The translations under genes and the position numbers were made by a program. DNA of 64,000 nucleotides from Symbiobacterium sp040797425 (GTDB lineage Bacteria; Bacillota; Sulfobacillia; Symbiobacteriales; Symbiobacteriaceae), in assembly GCF_040797425.1 (NCBI RefSeq), contig NZ_JBFNEH010000006.1, forward strand, positions 44,489 to 108,488, read 5' to 3'. Below, one piece after another: positions 50,071 to 58,911 of the stretch. The first letter of the stretch is position 1. The number at the start of each line of letters is the position of its first letter. The notes under the pieces were generated by a model. The model was not told where the DNA came from. It saw only the letters and a list, made by a program, of their open reading frames with translations, and did no database searches.

Positions 50071-51270
50071 TTACCCCTGCGCCAGTAGCCGCTCGATGCG
50101 GTCCAGCCCCTCGTCGATGCGCTCCATCGACGTGGCGTAGGAGAAGCGGATGTAGTTCGGCGCGCCGAAGCCCGTCCCCGGTACCACGGCCACCTGGGCG
50201 TGCTCCAGAATCACCTCGGCGAGGTCGTCCGAGGTCTCGATCTTGCGCCCGGCGACCGTCTCGCCGAAGAGGCCGGAGACGTTGGGGAACAGGTAGAACG
50301 CCCCCTGCGGGGCCACCTTCACCGAGAAGCCCGGCAGCCGGTTCAGCCGCTCCATCATATGCCTGCGGCGGCGGTCAAACTCCTGCCGCATCTGCTCCAC
50401 GGGCTCCTGGCTGCCCGTGAGGGCCGCAACCGCGGCGGCCTGGGAGATGGAGCTCGGGCCGGAGGTCGACTGCGACTGCAGGTCGGCCATCGCCTTGGCG
50501 AAGATGCGCTCGGAAGCCGTGTACCCCATGCGCCAGCCGGTCATGGCGTACGCCTTGGAGAGGCCGTTCACGGTGATGGTCCGCTTCTTGACCTCCTCGC
50601 CGAAGCTGGCGATGGAGACATGCTCGGCGCCGTCGTAGAGCAGCTTCTCGTAGATCTCGTCGGTGACGATGATGAGGTCCCGCTCCACCGCCAGCGCCGC
50701 GATCTCCTCCAGGTCCTTCCGGGTGAGCACTGCTCCCGTGGGGTTGCTGGGGCTGTTGAGGTTGATGGCCCGGGTGCGGTTGGTGAGCTTCTCCCGGATC
50801 ATGTCGGCGGTGATGCGGAATCCGGTGGATTCATCGGTCTCCACCACCACGGGCACGCCGCCGGCCAGGCGCACAATCTCGGGGTAGGAGACCCAGTACG
50901 GGGCCTGGATGATCACCTCTTCGCCGGGATCCAGGATTACCTGGTAGGCGTTGTAGAGCGACTGCTTGCCTCCGTTGGAGACGACGATTTCATCGGGGTG
51001 GTATTTCAGGCCGTTGTCGCGTTCCAGCTTCGCACAGATCGCCTTCCGCAACTCCAGGGTTCCTGCGGAGGGGGTATACTTGGTTTTTCCCTGCTGGATG
51101 GCGGCGATACCTGCAGCCTTGATGGCGTCCGGGGTGTCGAAGTCGGGTTCCCCCACCGAAAAATTGACGACGTCGATGCCCTCGGCTTTCATCTGCTTCG
51201 ACCTGGCGTCAATCGCCATGGTCGGAGAGGGCGACAGGATTCGGGCCCGGGCTGACAAACGCATGCGCAT
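50071..51270 (-). CDS. Class I pyridoxal-phosphate aminotransferase, AspB-like
   Basis: This 399-residue enzyme matches the aspartate aminotransferase Ib group: VVNFSVGEPDFDTPDAIKAAG, YTPSAGTLELRKAI, NGGKQSLYNA, SPSNPTGAVL, IIVTDEIYEKLLYDG and the PLP-binding Lys in TVNGLSKAYAMTGWRMGY, with the C-terminal NYIRFSYATS Arg for the substrate carboxylate. The ATG at 51270 follows AAAGGGGTGGT; the frame's earlier start at 51294 precedes this site. It would make aspartate or act on related amino acids. The neighbours give no pathway hint. Confidence 0.93.
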   Translation of the reverse strand: MRMRLSARARILSPSPTMAIDARSKQMKAEGIDVVNFSVGEPDFDTPDAIKAAGIAAIQQGKTKYTPSAGTLELRKAICAKLERDNGLKYHPDEIVVSNGGKQSLYNAYQVILDPGEEVIIQAPYWVSYPEIVRLAGGVPVVVETDESTGFRITADMIREKLTNRTRAINLNSPSNPTGAVLTRKDLEEIAALAVERDLIIVTDEIYEKLLYDGAEHVSIASFGEEVKKRTITVNGLSKAYAMTGWRMGYTASERIFAKAMADLQSQSTSGPSSISQAAAVAALTGSQEPVEQMRQEFDRRRRHMMERLNRLPGFSVKVAPQGAFYLFPNVSGLFGETVAGRKIETSDDLAEVILEHAQVAVVPGTGFGAPNYIRFSYATSMERIDEGLDRIERLLAQG

Positions 51271-51382
51271 ACCACCCCTTTGCATCCCTTGCATCTTCGG
51301 CCGGCTCTCGGAATCTTATCACTAGGACAGTATACACGTTCGAACCACGGCTGGAAAGTTGCTCCCGCTCCAGGGATCTGCA

Positions 51383-51437
51383 AGCGGCCCCTGGCGGCGG
51401 TCCCCCTGCCAGGGGGAGACCGCCACCCGGGGCCGCT
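51383..51437. terminator. Large hairpin after the SH3-amidase gene
   Basis: A near-perfect stem of over 20 bp (AGCGGCCCC...GGGGCCGCT outer, CCCCCTG..CAGGGGG inner) lies 20 bases beyond the amidase stop. There is no T-run on either side. It probably ends or protects the amidase transcript. Confidence 0.6.
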
Positions 51438-51456
51438 GCCCTGTCGTGAGGCGGCG

Positions 51457-53712
51457 CTACCGCTCGGCGTAGAACCGCTCCAGCGCCCGCACGATCGCCT
51501 CCGCGGCGGCCTTCTGGAAGGCCGGGTCCACGGTGCGGGGGCCCTCCGTCGGGTTGTTGATGAACGCGACCTCCACCAGGGCCGACGGCGCCAGCGTGTT
51601 GCGGGTGACGAACATGGTGTCGTCGAACACGCCCCGGTCCCGGGTGCCCAGGGCCGCCACCAGCTCCTCCTGAAGCAGCTGGGCCAGTTCCCGGGAGCGG
51701 GCGCCGTTGAGCGTGGCGCTGGTGTAGTAGACCTCTGTGCCCTGAGAGAGGCTCTCGCCCGAGTTGTGGTGCAGCGAGAGGAACAGGTCAACCCCCAGGG
51801 CGTTGGCGAGCATCGTCCGGTACTGCAGGTCCAGCTGGTCCCAGGGCTCGCCGTCCACGGCGTTCAGGAACTGTTCGGGCGCCACCCGCCGGTCGGTGGC
51901 CCGGGTCATGTAGACCACGGCCCCCTTCTCCGCCAGCAGCGCCCGCAGCCGGAGCGCGACGTCGAGGTTCACGGCCTTCTCCACCACGCCCACGTTGCGG
52001 CTGACGGCGCCGCCATCGTCGCCGCCGTGGCCGGGATCGAGCATGATCACCTTGCCGGCCAGGCCCGGCGGGTAGATGACCAGGTCGTACCCGCCGTCAG
52101 CGGCCTTCAGCGCGAAGGGCCGCTTGCTGGCCACCGCCACCCGGACCCCGGTGGCATGCTGCACCACCTGCAGGCCCGCGGGCACCTCGACCGGCCCCAG
52201 TACGGCGCCGGGGAAGTCCACGAAGATCTGTCCGTCCGCCGCGCGGGCCTCCGGCCGCACCGCTGCGCTCAACTGGAAGTGCACGACCCGGTTCTCACCC
52301 GCCGTCTCCTGCCGGATCCCGGCCAGCACCGGCCGCAGGGTGATGAACAGGTTGCCGCTGAGGCTCGCCTCCACCGTCACCTGCGGCTCGCCGCTGAGCG
52401 CGAGGCGCAGGCCGTCGGCGGTCACGGTGGCGCTCGTCACCCCCAGGAGGTTCAGCGGCATGGTCCGCTCGGCGGTGAGGCCGGTGGCGAAGGGAATCCA
52501 CAGCGCGCCGTTCTGCAGCACCGGCTCGCCGAGGGGCTGGTCCGGCGCCGCCACCTCGAGGCGGTAGACGCCGAGGGCGGTCTGGCTCATGCTCACCTTG
52601 AAGCCCTGCGAGGCGGTCGGGGAGCCGCCGGCCGGCTCCTCTGCGGGCGGCGTGCTGCGCTCCCGCACGAAGCCGGCGCGCGTCCAGCCCACCTGCCCCG
52701 ACGCCCGCCGCACCTTCACCCAGCCGGTGTCGTGCTCCAGCACCTCCACCGGCTCACCGGGCGGCAGCTCGTCCAGCACCCGCGCCGACACCGCGGGGAT
52801 CAGGTAGAGGGTGGCGCCCCTCTCCCCCACCACCGCCTCGCCCTCGGCCGGTGCGGCCGTGCTGGCGGGTTGCGGCGCCTGCCGTGCGAGGCTCCAGCCC
52901 GTCTCGCTCACCTGGATGCGCAGGTCGCCGTCGGTCACCTCAGCCAGCGAGCCGGGCAGCCAACCCCAGCGGCCCTGGGGCGAGACCACCCGCAGCCAGC
53001 CGCCGCTGGCGTCCAGGAGCTGCAGGGACTCGCCGGGCCAGACGGTGTCCGTCCGGCGCGCCTCGCTGTTGGGGCCGGCGTAGATGCCCGTCTCGGCGGA
53101 GACCCGCACCACCTTGCCCGGCTGCACGGCGGGCGCCGTGGGCGGTGTGAAGGCGATGTCGGGCACGGTGCCGGCGGGTGCGGCGGGCGGCGGCTCAGGC
53201 TGAGGAGCCGGGGCGGGCGCCGTGCCCGAGCCCGGCTGCGTGCCCGCATCGGGCGGCGTCGCCTGCTGCACGTACTGGGAGAACACCCAGCCCTCGGTGC
53301 CGTCACTGAGCTGAACGCGCCACCACTCCGGGATCATCTCCAGCAGGCGCACGTACTGCCCCTGGTACAGCCGGGTCAGAACCGGGGCGTCCAGCGACGG
53401 CTCCCGGCGGACGTTGAGCACGTCGGTATCCACCACGGCGTAGCGCATCTCGTCTTCCAACAGCACCCGGGAAAACCAGCCGGCCACCCAGCCCTCCAGC
53501 CCGGAGTCCAGCCGGATCCGATACCACTGTCCCTCCCGGCCCAGCACGGTGGCCTCCTGGTCGAAGCCGAGCCCGCCGAGGATGGCGTACTCGGTGCCAG
53601 GACCGGACCGGACGTTGAGGCCGTCCTGGTCGATGGGGCGCAGGGTGGCGGCCTCTGCGGGAACGGGAATCAGGCAGGCCAACAACAGCGCTGCGGCGGT
53701 GAGTCGCTTCAC
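51457..53712 (-). CDS. Exported N-acetylmuramoyl-L-alanine amidase (amidase_3) with four SH3 and an AMIN domain
   Basis: The GTG at 53712 follows GAGGAGAGTGGTGCT and starts a signal peptide (VKRLTAAALLLACLIPVPAEA). The 751-residue protein shows SH3-like wall-binding domains at about 25-80 (GLNVRSGPGTEYAILGG), 90-150 (VLNVRREPSLDAP), 205-260 and 290-350, separated by Pro/Gln-rich linkers. A beta-rich AMIN-like domain (about 365-520) follows, then the zinc amidase_3 domain: IMLDPGHGGDDGGA, EKAVNLDVALRL, LFLSLHHNSGE and ALVEVAFINNPTEG. It cleaves the bond between MurNAc and L-Ala. Likely roles are daughter-cell separation or sporulation wall lysis. Confidence 0.92.
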   Translation of the reverse strand: MKRLTAAALLLACLIPVPAEAATLRPIDQDGLNVRSGPGTEYAILGGLGFDQEATVLGREGQWYRIRLDSGLEGWVAGWFSRVLLEDEMRYAVVDTDVLNVRREPSLDAPVLTRLYQGQYVRLLEMIPEWWRVQLSDGTEGWVFSQYVQQATPPDAGTQPGSGTAPAPAPQPEPPPAAPAGTVPDIAFTPPTAPAVQPGKVVRVSAETGIYAGPNSEARRTDTVWPGESLQLLDASGGWLRVVSPQGRWGWLPGSLAEVTDGDLRIQVSETGWSLARQAPQPASTAAPAEGEAVVGERGATLYLIPAVSARVLDELPPGEPVEVLEHDTGWVKVRRASGQVGWTRAGFVRERSTPPAEEPAGGSPTASQGFKVSMSQTALGVYRLEVAAPDQPLGEPVLQNGALWIPFATGLTAERTMPLNLLGVTSATVTADGLRLALSGEPQVTVEASLSGNLFITLRPVLAGIRQETAGENRVVHFQLSAAVRPEARAADGQIFVDFPGAVLGPVEVPAGLQVVQHATGVRVAVASKRPFALKAADGGYDLVIYPPGLAGKVIMLDPGHGGDDGGAVSRNVGVVEKAVNLDVALRLRALLAEKGAVVYMTRATDRRVAPEQFLNAVDGEPWDQLDLQYRTMLANALGVDLFLSLHHNSGESLSQGTEVYYTSATLNGARSRELAQLLQEELVAALGTRDRGVFDDTMFVTRNTLAPSALVEVAFINNPTEGPRTVDPAFQKAAAEAIVRALERFYAER

Positions 53713-53942
53713 AGCACCACTCTCCTCAACTAGCCGTATGAATAACCTCATGCCTAGTTAGACGAAGCCTGGACGATGTGGTTCCATCTATTACAAACTT
53801 CGCCTACTCCTTTCCATCCCTGACCGTCTGGCTCCTTCGGTCTGGGGCAACGTCCTGCAAATGGTCATCAGGCGAAGGCTGCTGACCCAAAGTGCTACAC
53901 CGCGGGCTGGCCATGACCTCTTTGGCTCATTTGAGTACGGCC

Positions 53943-53986
53943 TGTGAAAAACATCACATGGGCCGGTGCGGGGGCTGCGCTATACC
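53943..53986 (+). promoter_or_regulatory. CRP/FNR-family operator and -10 element upstream of hcp
   Basis: TGTGAAAAACATCACA (53943-53958) is a perfect TGTGA-N6-TCACA palindrome. A TATACC (53981-53986) follows; if used as -10, transcription would start near 53993 and the operator centre would lie at about -42, the class II activator position. No good -35 is present. In other bacteria hcp is controlled by CRP/FNR-type HcpR. No other promoter-like feature was seen in the 306-bp gap (53713-54018). Confidence 0.65.
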
Positions 53987-54018
53987 GGAGACGAGCATTC
54001 GCAAAGGAGCTGAGGCAC

Positions 54019-55305
54019 GTGTTCTGCAACCAGTGCGAGATGACCGCCCACGGCACCGGCTGCACCAAGGTGGGCATCTGTGGGAAGGACGAAAACATCC
54101 AGGCCCTGCAGGAGAACCTGATCTACGCCCTGAAGGGCATCGCGGCCTACACGTACCACGCCCGTGAACTGGGCTACACCGACCCCGAGATCGACGCCTT
54201 CTTCGCCGAGGGGCTCTACTCCACGCTCACCAACGTGGACTTCGACCTGAACCACTTCCTGGAGCTCAACATGAAGGCGGGCCAGATGACCATCCGGGCC
54301 ATGACGATGCTGAAGAAGGCCCACACCGACAACTTCGGCGAGATGGTGCCGACGCAGGTTCCCACCGGCACGGTCGCCGGCCCGGCCATCGTGGTCACCG
54401 GCCACAACCTGAAGGCGCTCTACGAGCTGCTGAAGCAGACCGAGGGGAAGGGCATCCACATCTACACCCACTCCGAAATGCTGCCGGCCCACGCCTACCC
54501 GGGCCTGAAGCGGTTCCCGCACCTGGTGGGCAACCTTGGCGCCGCCTGGTGCGACCAGAAGAAGCTCTTCGCTGAATTCCCCGGTGCGATCGTGGGCACC
54601 TCCAACTGCGTGCAGATCCCGCTGGACAGCTACAAGGACCGCATCTTCACCGTGGGCGCCAGCCGGCTGCCGGGCGTGCCGCACATCGAGAACTGGGACT
54701 TCACCCCGGTGATCGAGAAGGCGCTGTCGTTGCCGCCCTGCGAAGAGCGGCCCGGAGAGGTGACGCTCACCACCGGCTTCGCCGACACAAACGTCCTGCC
54801 GATGGCCGACAAGATCCTTGAGGCCGTGAAGGCGGGCAAGATCCGGCACTTCTTCGTGGTGGGCGGCTGCGACGCGCCCGGATCGCTGGGCAACTACTAC
54901 CGGGAGTTCGTGCGGCAGACCCCGCCGGACACGCTGGTCCTCACGCTGGCCTGCGGCAAGTTCCGCTTCAACGACCTCGACCTGGGCACCATCGACGGCA
55001 TCCCCCGCCTGCTGGACCTGGGCCAGTGCAACGACGCCATCGCCGCCATCCGCATCGCCGCCGCGCTGGCCGAGGCCCTGGGCTGCGGCGTGAACGACCT
55101 GCCGCTTTCGATCGTGCTCTCCTGGATGGAGCAGAAGGCTGTGGCCGTGCTGATGAGCCTCCTCTCCCTGGGCATCAGGGGCATCTACCTGGGCCCGAAG
55201 CCGCCCGCCTGGATCACGCCCGGCGTTCTGAAGGTGCTGCAGGAGCAGTTCGACCTGCACCTCACCACCACCCCCGAGGCGGACCTGAAGGCGCTGCTGG
55301 GCTAG
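54019..55305 (+). CDS. hcp: Hybrid cluster protein (hydroxylamine reductase), class III
   Basis: Hcp carries a hybrid 4Fe-2O-2S cluster and acts on nitric oxide or hydroxylamine under low oxygen. The GTG at 54019 follows AAAGGAG and opens at the N-terminal cluster site VFCNQCEMTAHGTGCTKVGIC. Hybrid-cluster ligands are seen in TGHNLKALYE (His), HSEMLPAH (Glu), GTSNCVQIP, GGCDAPG, LACGKFRFN and SWMEQKAVAVL. At 428 residues it lacks the helical insert of class I/II enzymes (about 550) and fits class III, common in thermophiles and archaea. No Hcr reductase gene is adjacent. Confidence 0.94.
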   Translation: MFCNQCEMTAHGTGCTKVGICGKDENIQALQENLIYALKGIAAYTYHARELGYTDPEIDAFFAEGLYSTLTNVDFDLNHFLELNMKAGQMTIRAMTMLKKAHTDNFGEMVPTQVPTGTVAGPAIVVTGHNLKALYELLKQTEGKGIHIYTHSEMLPAHAYPGLKRFPHLVGNLGAAWCDQKKLFAEFPGAIVGTSNCVQIPLDSYKDRIFTVGASRLPGVPHIENWDFTPVIEKALSLPPCEERPGEVTLTTGFADTNVLPMADKILEAVKAGKIRHFFVVGGCDAPGSLGNYYREFVRQTPPDTLVLTLACGKFRFNDLDLGTIDGIPRLLDLGQCNDAIAAIRIAAALAEALGCGVNDLPLSIVLSWMEQKAVAVLMSLLSLGIRGIYLGPKPPAWITPGVLKVLQEQFDLHLTTTPEADLKALLG

Positions 55306-55309
55306 CGGC

Positions 55310-55359
55310 CGGAAACAGAAGAGCGAGAAGGGCTTGCCCTTCTCGCTCTTCTGTTTCCG
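55310..55359. terminator. 24-bp perfect palindrome after hcp
   Basis: Arms 55310-55333 and 55336-55359 are fully complementary around a TT centre. The right arm ends CTTCTGTTTCCG. It lies between the convergent hcp and the 55395-55607 gene, so it may terminate both. The stem is exceptionally long and perfect. Confidence 0.8.
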
Positions 55360-55394
55360 CAACGCGATCACGGACACTGGACCGGCGTTTTCGC

Positions 55395-55607
55395 CTAGTC
55401 GTCCTTGTGGCCGTAATGCTTCGTAATCGTTTCGATCGAGTCGCCTTCGATGACGTGATGGGCGTTGGGCGCCTTCAGGCGGATGACGCGGTTCTCGTAG
55501 TCGAACTCCGTGTCACCCAGGTGGATCTCGAAGTGCTGGCCGCCGGAGGTCGTGACGAGAATCTCGCCCCAGGCCTTCAGTTCCTTCTCAACGAACTCCA
55601 TCTTCAC
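55395..55607 (-). CDS. Small conserved protein, copy 1 of a paralogous pair
   Basis: A 70-residue protein opening MKMEFVEKELKAWGEILVTT and containing GGQHFEIHLGDTEFDYENRVIRLKA, ending GDSIETITKHYGHKDD. It shares the same core, order and spacing with the protein at 55910-56125 (roughly 70 percent by eye). Predicted to be one compact alpha-beta unit, cytoplasmic. The GTG start follows AAAGGAGCTGAGTCGCA, and a good promoter lies at 55661-55689. No known family could be assigned. Confidence 0.78.
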   Translation of the reverse strand: MKMEFVEKELKAWGEILVTTSGGQHFEIHLGDTEFDYENRVIRLKAPNAHHVIEGDSIETITKHYGHKDD

Positions 55608-55660
55608 TGCGACTCAGCTCCTTTCTGCCGACCGCCTCCAGAGGCGGTCAATCTATAATG

Positions 55661-55689
55661 ATTCTATTGCTCTACTGCATATATTTCAA
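55661..55689 (-). promoter_or_regulatory. Promoter of the 55395-55607 gene
   Basis: On the minus strand TTGAAA (55689-55684), exactly 17 bp, then TAGAAT (55666-55661), both close to consensus. The leader contains a GACCGCCT/AGGCGGTC hairpin (about 55629-55648) just upstream of the ribosome-binding site. Confidence 0.8.
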
Positions 55690-55763
55690 TCCCCGAAGGG
55701 TTGCTATCCCACCCCCGCGAGTCTAGTGCTTTTTCATACGGTTTTCTGCATCCGTTGGTCCGG

Positions 55764-55790
55764 GCGTGGCCCGTCCCCACCGGGCCACGC
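55764..55790. other. Hairpin GCGTGGCCCG/CGGGCCACGC
   Basis: A perfect 10-bp stem with a 7-base loop in the gap between the two paralogous genes. There is no T-run. It may insulate the two transcription units. Confidence 0.5.
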
Positions 55791-55870
55791 GCGGCGGCCA
55801 GCAGCCCCTCGCACCCGGTGGCCGGGAAAGGGCGACCAGGGGGACGGGCCGGCCAGACGGCTGCGGCGCC

Positions 55871-55906
55871 CAAAACGGGGCAGGGGCCCCGAGCAGGACC
55901 CCTGCC
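55871..55906 (-). terminator. Terminator of the 55910-56125 gene
   Basis: On the minus strand GGCAGGGG/CCCCTGCC encloses a short loop with extra GG/CC pairing and is followed by CCGTTTTGGG, directly after the stop codon. Confidence 0.8.
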
Positions 55907-55909
55907 ACT

Positions 55910-56125
55910 CTAGTCGTTGTCCAGGTGACCGTAGTGTTTCTGAATGGTCTCAACCGAGTCGCCGTCGATCACGAACAGGGCCTGGGGCGACTTCAGCCGG
56001 ATCACGCGGTTCTCCCTGTCGAACTCCGTGTCGCCAAGGTGAATCTCGAAGTGTTGGCCGCCTGAGGTCGTGATGAGAATCTCACCCCAGGTCCTCAGTT
56101 CTTGCTCGACAAGCTCCATCTTCAT
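55910..56125 (-). CDS. Small conserved protein, copy 2 of a paralogous pair
   Basis: A 71-residue paralogue of the 55395-55607 product, opening MKMELVEQELRTWGEILITT with GGQHFEIHLGDTEFDRENRVIRLKS and ending GDSVETIQKHYGHLDND. Differences lie mainly in the middle (PQALFVI versus PNAHHVI) and at the last residues. The ATG at 56125 has GGAGGG seven bases upstream; the longer open frame extends into ogt. It follows ogt by 50 bases and may belong to the synthetase-ogt transcript, while copy 1 has its own promoter. Confidence 0.78.
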   Translation of the reverse strand: MKMELVEQELRTWGEILITTSGGQHFEIHLGDTEFDRENRVIRLKSPQALFVIDGDSVETIQKHYGHLDND

Positions 56126-56175
56126 GGGCCATCCCTCCGGCGGATAGTCTCTCCAGACCCTGCCGGGATAACCCC

Positions 56176-56667
56176 TCACAGAGCCCCTTCCAGCTGCAGC
56201 AGGCGCCGCTTCATCTCCGGGCCGCCCATGCTGTACTGGCCGATGGTCCCGTCCCGCCGCACGACCCGGTGGCAGGGAACAAGCAGCGGCACCGGGTTGC
56301 GGCGCATGGCGTTGCCCACCGCCCGGGCCGCCCCGGGCCGGCCGACGGCCGCCGCCAGGTCGGCGTAGGTGCGCACCTCGCCGCGGGGGATTGCCCGGCA
56401 GACCGCCAGCACGGCCTGCTCGAAGGGGCTGAGGAACGAGAGGTCCACGGGCCCGTCGTAGGGCTCGCCCGCCAGCCATCCCTCCAGCACCGCCTCCAGC
56501 TCGGCCCGCCGGCTGTCGTCGCGCACGGGGGTCTGGCCCGTGCACTCCCGGCACGAGGCGCGGAACGCCTCGTCGCCCTCCTCCTCCAGCGACAGGCAGG
56601 CGATGCCTTTCTCCGTCCAGGCCACGTAGATGGGGCCGAGGCTGGTGTGGCAACGGGTGTACTTCAC
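56176..56667 (-). CDS. ogt: Methylated-DNA--protein-cysteine methyltransferase
   Basis: A suicide enzyme that removes O6-alkyl groups from guanine. The 163-residue protein has the active-site PCHRVVRRDG preceded by RAVGNAMRRNPVPLLV, and the helix-turn-helix segment RGEVRTYADLAAAVGRPGAAR. A GTG at 56667 follows GGGAGGAAAGCCGCA; the frame's longer start at 56748 overlaps the synthetase gene. Its N-terminal half includes a CRECTG turn. It lies 73 bases after the acyl-CoA synthetase on the same strand. Confidence 0.92.
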   Translation of the reverse strand: MKYTRCHTSLGPIYVAWTEKGIACLSLEEEGDEAFRASCRECTGQTPVRDDSRRAELEAVLEGWLAGEPYDGPVDLSFLSPFEQAVLAVCRAIPRGEVRTYADLAAAVGRPGAARAVGNAMRRNPVPLLVPCHRVVRRDGTIGQYSMGGPEMKRRLLQLEGAL

Positions 56668-56740
56668 TGCGGCTTTCCTCCCTTGATCGCTCCCTGTCGC
56701 GCACACGGGCGACCGGCCGTCCGGACCGCTCGCCAGTCCA

Positions 56741-58714
56741 TCAGCCAACAGATTTCCCTGTGCCGGCCGGTCCCTCCTCCCCCCGCAGACGCTGAATCTC
56801 CGCCACCGCCTCCGGGTTCTCCAGGGCCGAGAGGTCGCCGGGGTTCCCGCCGAGGTACGCCGCCCGGATCACCCGGCGCATGATCTTGCCGTTGCGGGTC
56901 CGGGGCAGGGCGCTGACGAAGTGGACGGCCTCCGGCAACAGGGGCCGGCCCATCTCCCGGGCGATCCGCTCCCTGAGCTCCCCCGCGAGGGCCTCACCGG
57001 CCCGGGCGCCGGGGCGCGGCACCACGAAGCAGACCGCCACCTCTCCCTTCACGGGATGCGGCACACCCACCGCTGCGGCCTCCTGCACCTGCGGATGACT
57101 CACCAGCACCGACTCGTACTCCGCCGGGCCCACCCGCTTGCCCGCCACGTTCAGCGTGTCGTCCGACCGGCCGTGGATGTACCAGAACCCGTCATCGTCC
57201 ACGGAGGCCCAGTCGCCGTGCACCCACACGCCCTCGAAACGCTTCCAGTAGGTCTCCAGGTAGCGCTCGGGGTCGCGCCAGAAGCCCCGGGTCATGCCGA
57301 CCCACGGCGTGGTAAGCGTCAACTCCCCCACCTGCCCGGGCGGCACCGGCCGGCCCTCCGCGTCCAGCAGCGTCGCCGCCATGCCGGGGACGACGGTGTT
57401 GAACGAGCAGACCTTGATGGGCCGGATGGGCACGCAGCCCAGGATGCCGCCGGAGATCTCGGTGCCGCCGGAGTAGTTGATCATCGGGCAGCGGCTGCCG
57501 CCCACGTGCTCCACAAACCAGCGGTAGGGCTCCGGGTTCCAGGGTTCGCCAGTACCGCCCAGCACCCGCAGGCTGGAGAGATCGTGGCGCTCGACCCACT
57601 CGGTGCCCGCCGGGGCCAGGGCGCGGATCACCGTGGGCGAGAGCCCCAGGTGGGTGATGCCGTGCCGCTCCACCATGTCCCAGAGCCGGTCCGGGGCCGG
57701 GTGGTCGGGCGCGCCGTCGTAGAGGTAGACCGTGGCGCCGAGGAAGAGGGCGCCGTAGATAAGCCAGGGGCCCATCATCCAGCCCAGGTCGGTGAACCAC
57801 ATCACCAGGTCGCCCGGACCCACGTCGAAGCAGTGGGCCATGTCCTGCGCCGCCTTCACCGGGAAGCCGCCGTGCACGTGCACCGCCCCTTTGGGCCGGC
57901 CGGTGGTCCCCGAGGTGTAGATGATCATGCACGGGTCCTCGGGGTCCAGCCGCTCGGTCTCGAACCGCGCCGGCTGGGCCCGCACCACGTCGTCGTACCA
58001 CAGGTCCCGGCCCGGGGTCCAGCGCACCTCTCCGCCCGTGCGCCGCACCACCACCAGGTGCCGCACCGAGGGCGCCAGCGCTGCGGCCTCGTCGGCCACC
58101 GCCTTCAGGTTCACGGGCCGTCCCCGCCGGTAGAAGCCGTCGGCGGTGATCAGGACCTTCGCCTCGCAGTCAGCCAGCCGGCTGGCGGCGGCGCCGGGGG
58201 CGAAGCCGGAGAAGATGGGCGTGAAGACTGCACCCAGCCGGGCAAGGGCGATGATGGCGGCCACCGCCTCGGGAATCATGGGCAGCATCAGCCCCACCCG
58301 GTCCCCGCGGCCGACGCCCAGCGCCCGCAGCCCGTTCGCCAGCCGGTTCGACTCGGCCCAGAGCTGCCGGTACGTCCAGCTGCGCACCGCGCCCTCCTCC
58401 CCCTCGTGGAGCACGGCCAGCTGGTGCGGGCGCTGCTTCAGGTGCTTGTCCACCGCCTCGTGGGCCAGGTTCATGCGCGCCCCGCGGAACCAGGTGGCCC
58501 AGGGTACGCCGGCTGACAGGTCCAGGATCTGCCTGGGCGGCTCGTACCACTCGATGCCGATGTCTCTCACCGCCTGCTCCCAGAACCAGGCGGGGTCAGC
58601 TTTCGCCCGGGCGTGCAGTTCCTCCAGGTCGGCCACGCCGCAGGCCGCGATGAACCGGGCAATGCGGGATTCGTTGCGCCATTTCGCGTCGGGCTGCCAC
58701 ACGTAGTCTGCCAT
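56741..58714 (-). CDS. AMP-forming acyl-CoA synthetase, acetyl-CoA-synthetase-like
   Basis: The 657-residue protein activates a short or medium acid with ATP and CoA. Motifs are YTSGTTGRPKGAVHVHGGFP (P-loop), WFTDLGWMMGPWLIYGAL, NYSGGTEISGG, VWVHGDWASVDDDGFWYIHGRSDDTLNVAG (hinge) and the catalytic Lys in RTRNGKIMRR. Its N-terminal region (DAKWRNESRIARFIAACGV, WFWEQAVRDIGIEWYEPPRQ) is that of acetyl/propionyl-CoA synthetase relatives rather than AcsA itself, so the true substrate is uncertain. The ATG at 58714 follows GGGGGGTTGGTGAGCGG. Confidence 0.88.
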   Translation of the reverse strand: MADYVWQPDAKWRNESRIARFIAACGVADLEELHARAKADPAWFWEQAVRDIGIEWYEPPRQILDLSAGVPWATWFRGARMNLAHEAVDKHLKQRPHQLAVLHEGEEGAVRSWTYRQLWAESNRLANGLRALGVGRGDRVGLMLPMIPEAVAAIIALARLGAVFTPIFSGFAPGAAASRLADCEAKVLITADGFYRRGRPVNLKAVADEAAALAPSVRHLVVVRRTGGEVRWTPGRDLWYDDVVRAQPARFETERLDPEDPCMIIYTSGTTGRPKGAVHVHGGFPVKAAQDMAHCFDVGPGDLVMWFTDLGWMMGPWLIYGALFLGATVYLYDGAPDHPAPDRLWDMVERHGITHLGLSPTVIRALAPAGTEWVERHDLSSLRVLGGTGEPWNPEPYRWFVEHVGGSRCPMINYSGGTEISGGILGCVPIRPIKVCSFNTVVPGMAATLLDAEGRPVPPGQVGELTLTTPWVGMTRGFWRDPERYLETYWKRFEGVWVHGDWASVDDDGFWYIHGRSDDTLNVAGKRVGPAEYESVLVSHPQVQEAAAVGVPHPVKGEVAVCFVVPRPGARAGEALAGELRERIAREMGRPLLPEAVHFVSALPRTRNGKIMRRVIRAAYLGGNPGDLSALENPEAVAEIQRLRGEEGPAGTGKSVG

Positions 58715-58911
58715 CCGCTCACCAACCCCCCAAATCCGAATCAGTAACACTTTAGTCACTCATCCGCAAATTCCTACGGAGATGTGACCGGTTGGTGCGC
58801 TCGGGTCCGACCCGGCCGACAGGTCGACACTGGTGGAGGGAGTGGCAACGGCGTCCCGGGCGTCGCCGCCACAGCCATGAGGAAGACTCGGCGTGCGGGC
58901 CGTATCTCATG

